The translations under genes were made by a program, and so were the position numbers. This document shows, piece by piece, positions 29,187-39,166 of a stretch of DNA of 64,000 nucleotides (position 1 is the first letter of the stretch; every line of letters begins with the position of its first letter). This DNA comes from Astragalus membranaceus (taxonomy: Eukaryota; Streptophyta; Magnoliopsida; Fabales; Fabaceae). The notes under the pieces are model-generated. The model was not told the DNA's origin, ran no database searches, and saw nothing but the letters and a program-made list of their open reading frames with translations. Location of the stretch: contig CM076849.1 of the NCBI GenBank assembly GCA_039519185.1, forward strand, positions 78,475,621 through 78,539,620, read 5' to 3'.

Positions 29187-31085
29187 GTTGCCCCCCAAGC
29201 CTAGGTCGCTTAAGAGCGGGCTGAGGCTTGAATCGTTGCCCCCCTGCATTCGGGTTGTGGAAGGGTGACTGACGGTCGCTGCCGCCTATTAATCGGAGTT
29301 TGGCGTCGGTCGCTGCCGACCTCTTGTTTAAGATGATGTGACGCTTGGACGATGGGAAGGTGGTCGCTGCCTCCCGCATGGTCGCACGGGACCGGCCGGT
29401 GTTCTGGGGTCGATGCTCCTCGTTAGGTCGCGCGGGACCGTTGTGGTAGAGGCTGCTCTGGATTCTGCTTTAGCGGGTATGAGATCGGTCATGCAAGAGG
29501 AGGATAGGCTTGCTGGCAGGAAAAGCTTCTTGTCCAAGCCGGTTTATTTAAGACCGACCTGGGGCTTGAATCGTTTCAACCGGTCGGGTCTCGGCCCTGT
29601 CCCTTGGGCAGTTTACCAAGTATCGACTCAGATCGAACTCGCCCTTGGGGGTGCGACTATTCTTAGGTCGCTTCGATTGTGCTTAAGTTCGCTTAAGCGT
29701 TTTGACTGGTCGCCTGGGGCTCTCGACCTGCAGGGAGCAACCTAGCACGGCCTATTTGAGGAATGTGGTCGCTGCCCCACATGTTGGAATGTGGTCGTAG
29801 CTACTCATGGTCTCTGTGGGCCGCTCGGTGGTTCTTCGTTGTGGCCGGTCGTTTAATGGCCATATTCGTTGGGGCCGTTTAGCTCCTCGCATTATTGATC
29901 ATACTCGGGCCGTTCGATGGCTCTCGATTGGGCCGTTCGACGGGTCTCAATCTCTTGAGGTGTGTGGTCGCCGCCAAACCAAGTCACGGTCTGGCTTGAA
30001 GTCTAGGCACTGGGTCGCTCGGGACCAAAACCTATCCAGGGGTCGCTGCCCCCGTGGGGTCATGCACGGCCGACCTACCGGGAGGGACTTAGCGCAGCCT
30101 ATTCGAGGCTTGACTCGTTGCCCCCCTGTCTAGCCTCGCTCGGCCGACCTACAGGGAGCGACTTAGCGTAGACCGTTGGGGGTGTGGTCGCTGCTACTCA
30201 TATGGGAACGTGGTCGCTGCCATTCACACTGGGATGTGGTCGCTGCCGCTCATGATGGGACGTGGTCGCTGCTACTCACTTTGCTTGGGCCAATAGATGG
30301 CGCTCGCTTTGGGCCATTCGATGGCACTCTTAGTAGGCCGCTCGGGATCCTACGTTCGAATTGATCAACACGGTGATCTTTTTTGGGCCAACTCGGTGGC
30401 ACTCGCTTGTGTCAACGCAGTGACACCCGATGTAGGTCGCTCGGCGGCATACATTAGATTACTTTGATTGTGGATCATTCTGACCCTTGGGCCACTTCGA
30501 TGGCGCTCGATGTAGGTCGCTCGGGATCCTACGTTCGAATTGATCAACACGGTGATCTATTTTGGGCCAACTCGGTGGCACTCGTTTGTGTCAACGCGGT
30601 GACACCCGATGTAGGTCGCTCGGCGGCATACATTAGATTACTTTGATTGTGGATCATTCTGACCCTTGGGCCACTTCGATGGCGCTCGATGTAGGTCGCT
30701 CGGGATCCTACGTTCGAATTGGTCAACACGGTGATCAATTTTGGGCCAACTCGGTGGCACTCGTTTGGGCCAACTCGGTGGCGCGCCAGGTAGGGGTGAA
30801 GCAGCGTAGCCTATTCGAGGCTTGATGCATCTTGCCGGCCTGCGAACGGTCGGTGGATTGGGTGCCCGGTTTCGACCGTGGTGAACCCGTTGTGTACTTT
30901 TTATTCGAAAGTTTAATTTTAGTTCCTGTTTGTTCGCTCGCTACTTTACTGAGTGTTCGGGCATGCACTCGTACATGTTAACTAAAACACACTCTTTCAA
31001 AAGGTCGAGCCTCGGAAAAAAGAGTGCTCGCCTGTCCTTTATTGATCGATCGAGTATCAGTACCAGTTTGTAGGGTCGTTTGAAT
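29187..31085 (-). other. Element E 3' non-coding region
   Basis: No pol domain in any frame. The polypurine tract (plus-strand GTTGCCCCCCAAG, 29187-29199) lies next to the LTR. The region is full of GTGGTCGCTGCC and GGGCCACTTCGATGGC-type words and includes a 179-bp tandem array (about 30330-30790). Confidence 0.8.
30330..30790 (-). repeat. 179-bp tandem repeat in element E
   Basis: TGATCAACACGGTGATC (third copy GGTCAACACGGTGATC) recurs at 30361, 30540 and 30719, a constant 179-bp period. The unit is about 2.4 times present with few changes. Confidence 0.88.
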
Positions 31086-32885
31086 TCATTCTTCAGCTCG
31101 CGGGCTGAACTCATCTTCCTCTAGAACATACTCCCTCAGCTCTCCCCTTTGAATCAGGTCCTCGATATCATCTTTGAGGGCCATACAATCGTTCGTATCG
31201 TGCCCCTTACTACAATGGTATTGGCAGTACTTCTTGGTCGGTCGATGACTTTCTTTGAGCACGAGGGGGTCGGGTCGCTTCTTGTTCAGGAATTCTCTGT
31301 TCTGTCGCTCAGAATAGATTTGCGCAATGGGAGTATTCAACTTCGTGCGCTGTTCATATTTCTTAGGTCGGTATTCTCGGTGGCTTTCTTGCTCGCTACC
31401 TGGCCTGTTGTGCTCCTCTTTGGGTCGCGCTCGGGCGCCCTTCCTAGCGGCCAATTTTTCTTCGTAAGCCATATGATCGTTGGCCCTTCGAAGAAGCATG
31501 CCGAGGTCGCTATAGTGGTTCAACGTGAACTCTACTGCAAACCTGTGGTCCTCTCTTATACCACGTTTTAGATATTTCAGCTTGTCTCTATCTGACAGGT
31601 CGCGGACCGTGTCGGCTTCAGTGTTGAATCGGTCGATGTACTCCCTCAGGGATTCATTCTCTCCTTGGACGATCGTGTCCAAGTGCTCTTCATACCTGTA
31701 CTGGCAGCGGTTGGCTGTATAATTGGCTAGGAACATTGTTACGAGACCTTCCCAAGAAGAGATGGTGTTGGGACGTAGGGTTTCCCACCATTCTAGCGCC
31801 CGACCTTCGAGCGACTGGGGAAAAAGTCGGCACTTCATTGTCCGACCTAGCTCTCTATAGCTGCAGTAGTTGTTGAAGTACCTTAAGTGTTTATCTGGAT
31901 CTCCACGGCCATCAAATTTGTTCAGATTGGGGGGCTTCCTCAAATCTCTCGGGATCCGATAGCGCCTGATTTCTCTGGTCAAGGGTCCTTGGCCGGTCTG
32001 GGCCAGATCAACCCCATGAGGCTGCATTTCGAGGTTGACCGGCATGCCATAGTGACCAATGCTGGTCGGTGGATGACCGCCAAAGCCTCCTGCCGCGGGC
32101 GGGTGTTGCCTGTGGTGCCGCGATGCATGTGACGACGTTCGACCTCTAGGCCGCTCTGAACAGTTTCTTCTTGATTGGCTGGTGGCATGGGAGACGTCTC
32201 TTATCTCCCCGTTGCGGTAGTCATTAAATTCCTCAAACGAGTCCCACGACCTGCTTCTTGATCGGCGGGATCCTGAGGACTCGTCGGACGAGTATCTTGT
32301 TGGCGACCTGCTCGACTCTAGTCGGTAGCTCGAGTCAGCATCGTCGTAATCATAATCATAGTCGTTGGAAGGGGACCGACGACGTCGTCCGCCCCTATCT
32401 GGGGGCGACCTGTGCACCCTGTTCCTACGCGGAGGAGTTCGGCGTGACACACTTCTTCTACGTGAAATGCCTCCCCTAGGCATCGTCCTGTATCTAGGCA
32501 TCGTCCTGTATCTAGGCATCGTCCTGTGAGCCGCACGCGGGCGGGTCGAGGCTTCAGCCCGCTCATACTGGGAGATGAGCGCTTCTCGGTCAGCTATGAG
32601 CTGATTCTTGTTCTGCAGTATTTGGAGGAATGCCTGGGTCACATGCTCTGGGAGAGGCTCTGTGACTCCGGCATCCGCCAGCTCGGCCGGGATTTCTTGT
32701 TGCTGGACCGGCCGTTGAGTTCGTCCCAACACCGGTCCTCGACCGCCCTGCACCGTAGGTGATTGGTGAGGGTCGCCTTGTGATTCGTGAATGGTCACGG
32801 GCACGCCCTCCGGGGTATGCTCGGGTTGGGCGTTCGACCCAGGTTGATTGAGCCTGGATGAAGTACGTTTCTGACGCGGCGGCAT
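31086..32885 (-). CDS. gag: Element E Gag polyprotein, intact
   Basis: 599 residues from MPPRQKR; I chose this ATG because it is the first one inside the primer site. The frame is also open upstream into the LTR (to 33053), but that is not natural coding. Residues 1-120 are low complexity. RTMPRY is repeated at about 121-137. Residues 140-240 are rich in Arg, Ser and Asp/Tyr, resembling an RS domain. About 320-480 is a retrotransposon Gag core (LNKFDGRGDP, GRALEWWETL, the ESLREYIDRFN helix). A CX2HX4HX4C knuckle (CQYHCSKGHDTNDC) is near 565-580. This is the capsid/nucleocapsid precursor of Tat-lineage elements. It ends before any protease. The frame is undamaged, so the gag could still be expressed. 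Confidence 0.9.
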   Translation of the reverse strand: MPPRQKRTSSRLNQPGSNAQPEHTPEGVPVTIHESQGDPHQSPTVQGGRGPVLGRTQRPVQQQEIPAELADAGVTEPLPEHVTQAFLQILQNKNQLIADREALISQYERAEASTRPRAAHRTMPRYRTMPRYRTMPRGGISRRRSVSRRTPPRRNRVHRSPPDRGGRRRRSPSNDYDYDYDDADSSYRLESSRSPTRYSSDESSGSRRSRSRSWDSFEEFNDYRNGEIRDVSHATSQSRRNCSERPRGRTSSHASRHHRQHPPAAGGFGGHPPTSIGHYGMPVNLEMQPHGVDLAQTGQGPLTREIRRYRIPRDLRKPPNLNKFDGRGDPDKHLRYFNNYCSYRELGRTMKCRLFPQSLEGRALEWWETLRPNTISSWEGLVTMFLANYTANRCQYRYEEHLDTIVQGENESLREYIDRFNTEADTVRDLSDRDKLKYLKRGIREDHRFAVEFTLNHYSDLGMLLRRANDHMAYEEKLAARKGARARPKEEHNRPGSEQESHREYRPKKYEQRTKLNTPIAQIYSERQNREFLNKKRPDPLVLKESHRPTKKYCQYHCSKGHDTNDCMALKDDIEDLIQRGELREYVLEEDEFSPRAEE

Positions 32886-32911
32886 GGTTTGATGTGGAAT
32901 AGCGCTCGGGC

Positions 32912-32931
32912 CTCCCACTGTGGTCGCCAAT
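32912..32931 (-). promoter_or_regulatory. Element E primer-binding-site-like sequence
   Basis: Minus strand: ATTGGCGACCACAGTGGGAG follows the LTR directly. Similar TTGGCG... sites are standard in Tat-lineage elements; I cannot name the tRNA with certainty. Confidence 0.65.
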
Positions 32932-33327
32932 TGATCGTACCTGATCAATACGAAGGGTTGTTGCTGTTGGATGATGTTGCTCGGTCGCTGGGATGGAGGA
33001 CCGAGTGGTAGGCCGCACGCGGGTGGTACCTGCAAAGGCACTCCAACGCTCAAGTTAGAGGTGCTTCAACGGGCAGGGTCACAAGGTGAGTATATCGTAC
33101 CTGAAGCCACATGCTGGTGTGGTATATATAACGTTGGCGTTCTAACCGTTGCGGTTTTTGCGGGGCCGGCCGCATCTTGCGGAGCAAGGCAGAGGATGGG
33201 CCGCGCTGGGCCGACCTTGGTCGAATGGGCCGCTGGCCCATGTTGCCCCTGGTTGCTGCGCACAACACCCCTTTGCTGCAGGTCGCGCTGGACTGTCTCG
33301 TTGGGCCTATTGGGCCACTCCAGAACA
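32932..33327 (-). repeat. Element E 5' LTR
   Basis: 396 bp with no difference seen from 28791-29186. Minus-strand TATATATA at about 33123-33130. Confidence 0.92.
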
Positions 33328-33332
33328 CCTTG

Positions 33333-33959
33333 GATAAGGTTGAAATGACAAATCTGGTCGCAGGTCAATAGTATCAACACTCAACGGCTGATGCAAGTCG
33401 GGAACATACTTCCTCAACTGAGACACGTGGAACACATCGTGGAGATTTGATAGGACCGGAGACAATGCGAGGCGATAGGCAACTGGTCCAATCCGCTCGA
33501 TGATTTGGAAAGGTCCAACATATCGAGGACTGAGCTTCTTCGCTCGCAAGGCTCTTCCAATGCCTATGGTTGGAGAAACTTTCAAGAACACATGATCACC
33601 AACCTCAAACTCCAACGGTCTTCTTCGGTTGTCAGCGTAGCTCTTTTGCCGACTCTGAGCAACCTTCATCCTTTCTCGAATTAACTTGATCTTCTCAGTA
33701 GTTTCGCGAACCATATCGGGTCCCAAAAACTTATCTTCGCCAATCTCCCACCAACACAACGGAGTCCTACACTTTCTACCATAAAGTGCTTCAAACGGTG
33801 CCATTCCAATGCTGGAGTGGTAACTGTTGTTGTAGGAGAATTCGACTAATGGAAGATGGTCCTCCCATTTTCTCCCGCTATCGAGCACACAAGCCCGAAG
33901 CATGTCCTCAAGAGTCTGGATAGTCCTCTCCGTATGACCATCAGTCTGAGGATGATAAG
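33333..33959 (-). pseudogene. Element D pol, middle piece (integrase C-terminal half)
   Basis: Encodes the end of the integrase core, starting HPQTDGHTERT with the third catalytic acidic residue (Glu, 33928-33930), then the GPFQIIERIGPVAYRLALSP segment and the chromodomain start. It joins in frame to 41955 across element F and to 28790 across element E. No stop within the piece. Confidence 0.9.
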
Positions 33960-36742
33960 TGTAACACCCCCTTCTAATAACCTTACTAATTAATAAAATC
34001 AGAGTTTCTTTTTTTTTTGAAAACAATATAAGAGAGTGCTACACTTACTCCATTAAATCAACAACTTCAAACTTGCATAATTTGGCTAAAAGCAACAAGA
34101 TACATAGCACCATAAAATACCGGTTCAGTTCGCATCAACTAAATACAGTCGTTACCACAGCGGAAAAATATTAAGTTCGAAAACAAATCTAATACATCAC
34201 TAATAACAGTCTAACAGTGTAATTAAAATAACACATAAACCTAAGACGCCCCCGGTGCTACGTATCAGAGCATGACACTCCCTACCAGACGAAGGCATAA
34301 GGATAACCTTCACTCGCTAATACCTGCACGTTGCCGACATAAGAAGCAACATAAAAGCAGTAGGGTGAGTCTCTTTTCATAATTAATAACATATGGAAAT
34401 AAGCACTGCATAGGAAAAGGTAACTAGGCACACCGATTCACAACAAAGGCAGCAACCACATCACAATTACAATTCTCCAAACAACAATGCAAAAGGTATG
34501 ATTTTGCGTGAAATGCAACCCAAACTCCACGGGCACATGCATGTCGGATCCGTCACCAAATACAAATAGGCCGTAGCCTCTGCTCACCAAATAAAATTAG
34601 GCCGAAGCCTCTGCTCACCAATAATGCACATGTTTCATGGGATGCTATGGAAATGCACCACCACACACCACACAATTCATCAAACTCACCATTAAATCAT
34701 CTCACCGATTTAAAATTAGGCCGAAGCCTCTGCTCACCAATTAAAATTAGGCCGAAGCCTCTGCTCACCAATTAAAATTAGGCCGAAGCCTCTGCTCACC
34801 AATTAAAATTAGGCCGAAGCCTCTGCTCACCAATTAAAATTAGGCCGAAGCCTCTGCTCACCAATTATGCACATAATACACTCACCAACTCAACCCACCA
34901 CTCACACCAACACCAATTTCAATTAGGCAAATTTTAGAATTTGACACGACATAGGGAAAATGAATAAAATTGCCCTTTAGACACTTGAACACCTCAGCCC
35001 AGAAACACCAGTAAAATAATTTATTTTTGCATAATATTGGAACATTTGGATAGACACTGAAATTAGCTTCGAAACGCATTTTGAACCGTTAAATTTGGAT
35101 AACCGAGTCAAAAGTTACATTAAAAACAAAACCGGAAAAATACTTAGACATCCTGGAAACTGGCGCATGGGCACTGGGCGCCCAGGAGCAACACAGAACT
35201 TGGCGCAGGGCGCTGGGCGCCCAGGAGCAACACAAAACTTGGCGCATGGGCGCTGGCGCCCAGAAACAGCAACACGCGCATAGGCGCTGGCGCCCAGGAA
35301 CTGGCGCAGGAACTGGCGCAGGGCGCCTAGGGCCCGGACACAGGCGCAGGAAAACTGGCGCAGGGAACACAGCGCCCATGCATGAGGCGCCTTGGCAAAA
35401 CACGCAAGACAACTCTTTTAACTTCGAAATTAATTTTGCACGAGCCAAATACTCAGAATATGAGAACCCAACAAAAATTTTGGCAAAAAGTGACACGGCT
35501 CTTTGGCGCCCATGGGCTAGGCGCCTAAGGCCAAGACAAACCACAACTCCTATGACTCCAAAAATGATTTTACACGAGCCATTTAGCTTGGACATGAAAA
35601 CCCAGTATCAATTTTCGCAAAATGAACAACATAAAATTGGGGCCCTTGGCGCCCATGGCACAAGGAACACGGCCAAATTTTGACCCAACACCTGAAACTG
35701 ACTCTTTTTGTGTCCAGGAACTCCCATACCAAATTTGAAAACAAACCGAGCATCCAATCTCCGGGACCCTCGGTTCCCATGGTGCCTAGACACGAGCAAC
35801 ACAATTCTGCAACACAGTGGCGCAGACAAGGGAACCCGGCGCCCAGTGTCTAGACACAGAACCAGACACAGGCAACACAGACACAGCACATGGGCGCCTG
35901 GTTCCCAGGAGCTAGACACAGTCTTAGACAGAATTTCCAGCAACACACACATACGCCTAGGAGCCTAAGGAGCCAACCAATTTCGAGTTCCTCACCACCA
36001 AAAATTCCCAAATTAAATCTCCAACCTTAATTTATCCATATAAGACTAATCATCACATTTACCACCAAAAATTCATTCAATCATAACACCAAACAATGGG
36101 CATGCATCATTCCTATTGTGTACAATTTCAACACCAATCAAACATCCATTTGCACAATTAAAAATTCAGCATAGCACAACATCACAATATACCAATCATT
36201 CATAGAAATCACCCTAGGACCTAAGCCTAGGCATTACTCATCACATAAGCTATTAAAGATAAAAAGAGGACCCCCTAACCTCTTAGAAGTCGAAATTGCT
36301 AGGCAAGGCTCCAAGAAATTGCAAGACACCAACAAGCCTTCTCTTCCTCCTTGAGTGATTCGCCCTATTTCTTCTTCTCTTCCTCTCTTCGCGACTTCTC
36401 CTCTTCTCACTCTCTCTTTTTACGTTTTCTTTTTCTCTTCTCTTCTCTCCTCTCTTCGAATTCTTTTCTTTCTTTTGCACCAATGAGACACTTGTCTCCA
36501 ACCCTTACTAATTCGCCTAGGCCTAAGTCAATGGGCTTGGGCTTGGGCCGATCCTAACATCCGGAATTACCATCACCACTCCCTTCAAATTAAATAATTA
36601 TTTCCAACCCAACTAAGGCTCACATATAATAACACCTATAATTATTTTATTAAGTAATAAATAATAATTATATTATTATTTCTACCACTCAATTTCATTT
36701 AATTAATTAAATAAATTAATCTATCATTTTTGGGGCGTTACA
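33960..36742 (-). repeat. Element F 3' LTR
   Basis: 2783 bp. Contains a 31-bp tandem array of AGGCCGAAGCCTCTGCTCAC units (34565-34866), GAGTCAAAAGTTA (about 35104-35116; reverse of TTTTGACTC), a GGCGCC-rich part (35160-35400 and 35505-35540) and a CT-rich tract (36365-36480). GTATCAGAGCA (34262-34272) is the anti-primer-site motif in reverse. Confidence 0.92.
34565..34866 (-). repeat. 31-bp tandem array in element F LTR
   Basis: Five head-to-tail copies of a 31-bp GGCCGAAGCCTCTGCTCACC unit (34708-34866) plus two separated copies before them. The matching array in the other LTR is at about 39772-40073. Solo LTR H has only three such units (61645-61845). Confidence 0.85.
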
Positions 36743-36844
36743 ACTCTCCCCCACTTAAAGGAATTTCGTCCTCGAAATTTTCTCCTGCTAAAGCCAACAC
36801 TCCTCCACTACCAACTACAGCCATCTAGACAACTAGTGCTACCT

Positions 36845-36975
36845 ATCACGCTGATTACTATTGCTTTGATTACCGGCGGTAAGTGCTTGGGCGGCCGTCC
36901 CTCCTACTTGTTCAGCCAGGTAACTTCAAGCAGTAATAGTCAGGCTCACCCTCTACTCCGCTGCGCCACTCTGAT
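36845..36975 (-). other. Conserved structured block with tRNA-iMet-like 5' half (element F copy)
   Basis: Minus-strand ATCAGAGTGGCGCAGCGGA (36957-36975) equals the first 19 nt of plant initiator tRNA-Met as I know it. It is followed, with no anticodon arm, by GAAGTTACCTGGCTGAAC and GGACGGCCGCCCAAGC. Arms at 36929-36943 and 36851-36865 can pair at 12 of 15 positions, more with G-U pairs. Confidence 0.68.
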
Positions 36976-39150
36976 AGACTAACTTGCATTCTATCTCACT
37001 CATCTATCCCCATAGATAACGCAATACTTCAATCATCACAGCATCACAACGAAATTCACAGAGTGCATCACAGCCGTACAACAAGCCACATAATTTAACA
37101 ACACGACAGTAACATCAACAAAGAACTTTGCCATTCAGGCGACATCAACAACGACAAACCATCAGCAAAGCAACATCATCAACAACAACAACGCATGGGG
37201 GCATAGTAGCGCCGCACTAATCAATAATGGCCATCGGCCCACAACAACAAATCAACAACAATATAACTTGGGCCATTCAGCGGTACCCAAGGCAACACAT
37301 AAACTTCGACATTATTAACGAGGCAACCACAAGCAACAACAAAGCAACAATGCAGAGACAACTCCGGGACCAACAATCCCATAATCAATAACACATCAGC
37401 AACTTCGGGCACCAAGGCGCCGACACTGCAACAACGACTTGGGGTACTAAGCCACCGACAACACAATAACAATTTAATTCGACCGACACGTCTAAAAATC
37501 AACGACACCAGAAACAGTCAATTTTGCCTTGAAATTAGAATATTCAGTTAGGCCTCTGAATAGGCTTTCCGAAGCATTTTAGTTTACTCAAATCGGACTC
37601 CTGGTTCAAAAGATATTGCAAAAATAGTTTTTCCGTTACAGTGACAGTACAAACTAAGCAACGCAGGAAATTCCAGCACTCACACATAAACTTCAACAAT
37701 TTATTTACCCTATCAAACGACATCGGAATTTAGCAAACAACTCTTCTACGGAAAACTTACGGAGTCTAGTTTCTGGCTATATTTTTAGAATTTCAAAATG
37801 ATGAATCCAATAGCACAGTTTTCGCAAACAAGGCAGTAGGTCCAGAAAATGGGGCAGCGACGGTGTCCAAGGTTGTGACTCTTCTACAATGACCAAAACA
37901 AACTCAAATGACCTGAAACTTCAGCCTAAACAGTAAAACATCTTGTCTAGTTTTCAAGGAAATTGGATTCATTCGAAAAGGAGTTCATTTGATGACACAA
38001 AACCTACAAAAACTGAACTTACTCACAGTTTGATCCCCTAAACTTGACCTAACTTGAAACAATCATAACTTGAGCCACACAGCTCCAAATTGAACGAAAC
38101 CAGTGGCAAAACGACCGGCGTTAAATCTATTTTCAAAAACAATCAACCACATAATTTTTGGATCAACTAAACGGTGCCAGTTTTTTGAAAAACGAAGCAG
38201 TGTCCAGAATTGCACAAAACCGTAAACAAGTAAAATTCATCATGTTTAGTCACGAAACAATAATCTCAAACAACACTCAAATTCAACAATTCATGTCATC
38301 AAACAACACTCGGGCATTCAATCAACATATTGACATTTGGTCAAACTCCTATGTGCACACTTTGACTACAACTCAATCAAACCATCAAGACACCCCAAAT
38401 TTACCTAACCACCCAAAAATACCAATTTTCAACATCACATACTACTTAAGCATATTAATTTCACCTTCGAAACTCTTAGGGTAATATCATCAAAACAACT
38501 TGTAGGCAACATATGCTCATAGTTCACCTCAACACCACAATTTCATTATTTAATACACCATCATTAGATACACAGTCATTTAATTCACAAATGCATCATT
38601 AATTAGCCCAGCAACAACAACATCAACACTTGGTCTTATTCGACTCAACGCAACAACAACAACACTTTGGTCACATTGACCCAACAACAACAACAACATC
38701 GCTTTGGTCACATTGACCCAACAACAACAACATCGCTTTGGTCACATTGACCCAACAACCACAACAAAAGTCATGGACCAGATTCAAGTCAAATAACAAT
38801 CACACAATCGACATATCAATAAATATGACATCTCCATTTCAAAATATTTATAATTGGAAGTGCGAAAAATGAGTAAAAATTGCTCCTCAACACAATCAAC
38901 AATTCATTTTCCAAACCAGCAGAGAAATCAAAAACAAAAGACACAGAGTTCACACACTGGAAACACAATACAACACACATCATCAGCAAGGGTATCTCCC
39001 CCACTTATTCACTTACCATCAGCAGTACTTGGTTTGTCCTCCACCTGCAGGAACATCACTTACTACACAGACAATGGTTAGAACTAATCCAGCACTACTT
39101 AATCATCAAAGGACACTACGACTATACGACTTGGCCGGACAGACCGAACT

Positions 39151-39162
39151 GCTCTGATACCA
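39151..39162 (-). promoter_or_regulatory. Element F primer binding site (tRNA-iMet)
   Basis: Minus-strand TGGTATCAGAGC, 4 bases from the 5' LTR. Confidence 0.9.
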
Positions 39163-39166
39163 CTAA

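Larger units (their letters stand above)
28791..33327 (-). mobile_element. Element E: gag-only Tat-type gypsy retrotransposon
   Basis: 4537 bp with two 396-bp LTRs that look identical, and a perfect target duplication ccttg (28786-28790 and 33328-33332). The minus strand has primer-site-like TTGGCGACCACAGTGGGAG, an intact gag and then 1.9 kb of non-coding, repeat-rich DNA before the polypurine tract. Protease, reverse transcriptase, RNase H and integrase are absent. Identical LTRs mean very recent insertion, so pol was supplied by a relative. It sits inside D's integrase/chromodomain coding region. Confidence 0.92.
36743..39166 (-). other. Element F internal region, non-coding
   Basis: 2.4 kb without a protein gene. 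It has the polypurine tract (plus-strand ACTCTCCCCCACTT, 36743-36756), the structured block (36845-36975), CAACAACAAC-rich DNA with a repeated CTTTGGTCACATTGACCC (38665, 38702, 38735) and the leader with splice-like sites (39011-39047). Confidence 0.85.

Noticed and set aside
32100..32500. Arg/Ser-rich segment as a host SR splicing factor
   Set aside because: It is continuous with a retrotransposon Gag core and lies between E's LTRs.
31086..33053. 655-residue version of the E gag beginning at 33053
   Set aside because: The first 56 residues come from the LTR and primer site. The first ATG inside the primer site (32885) is the sensible start.
36909..36975. Functional tRNA gene
   Set aside because: Only the 5' half and a short 3' part match; there is no anticodon arm, and the acceptor ends pair at four bases only.
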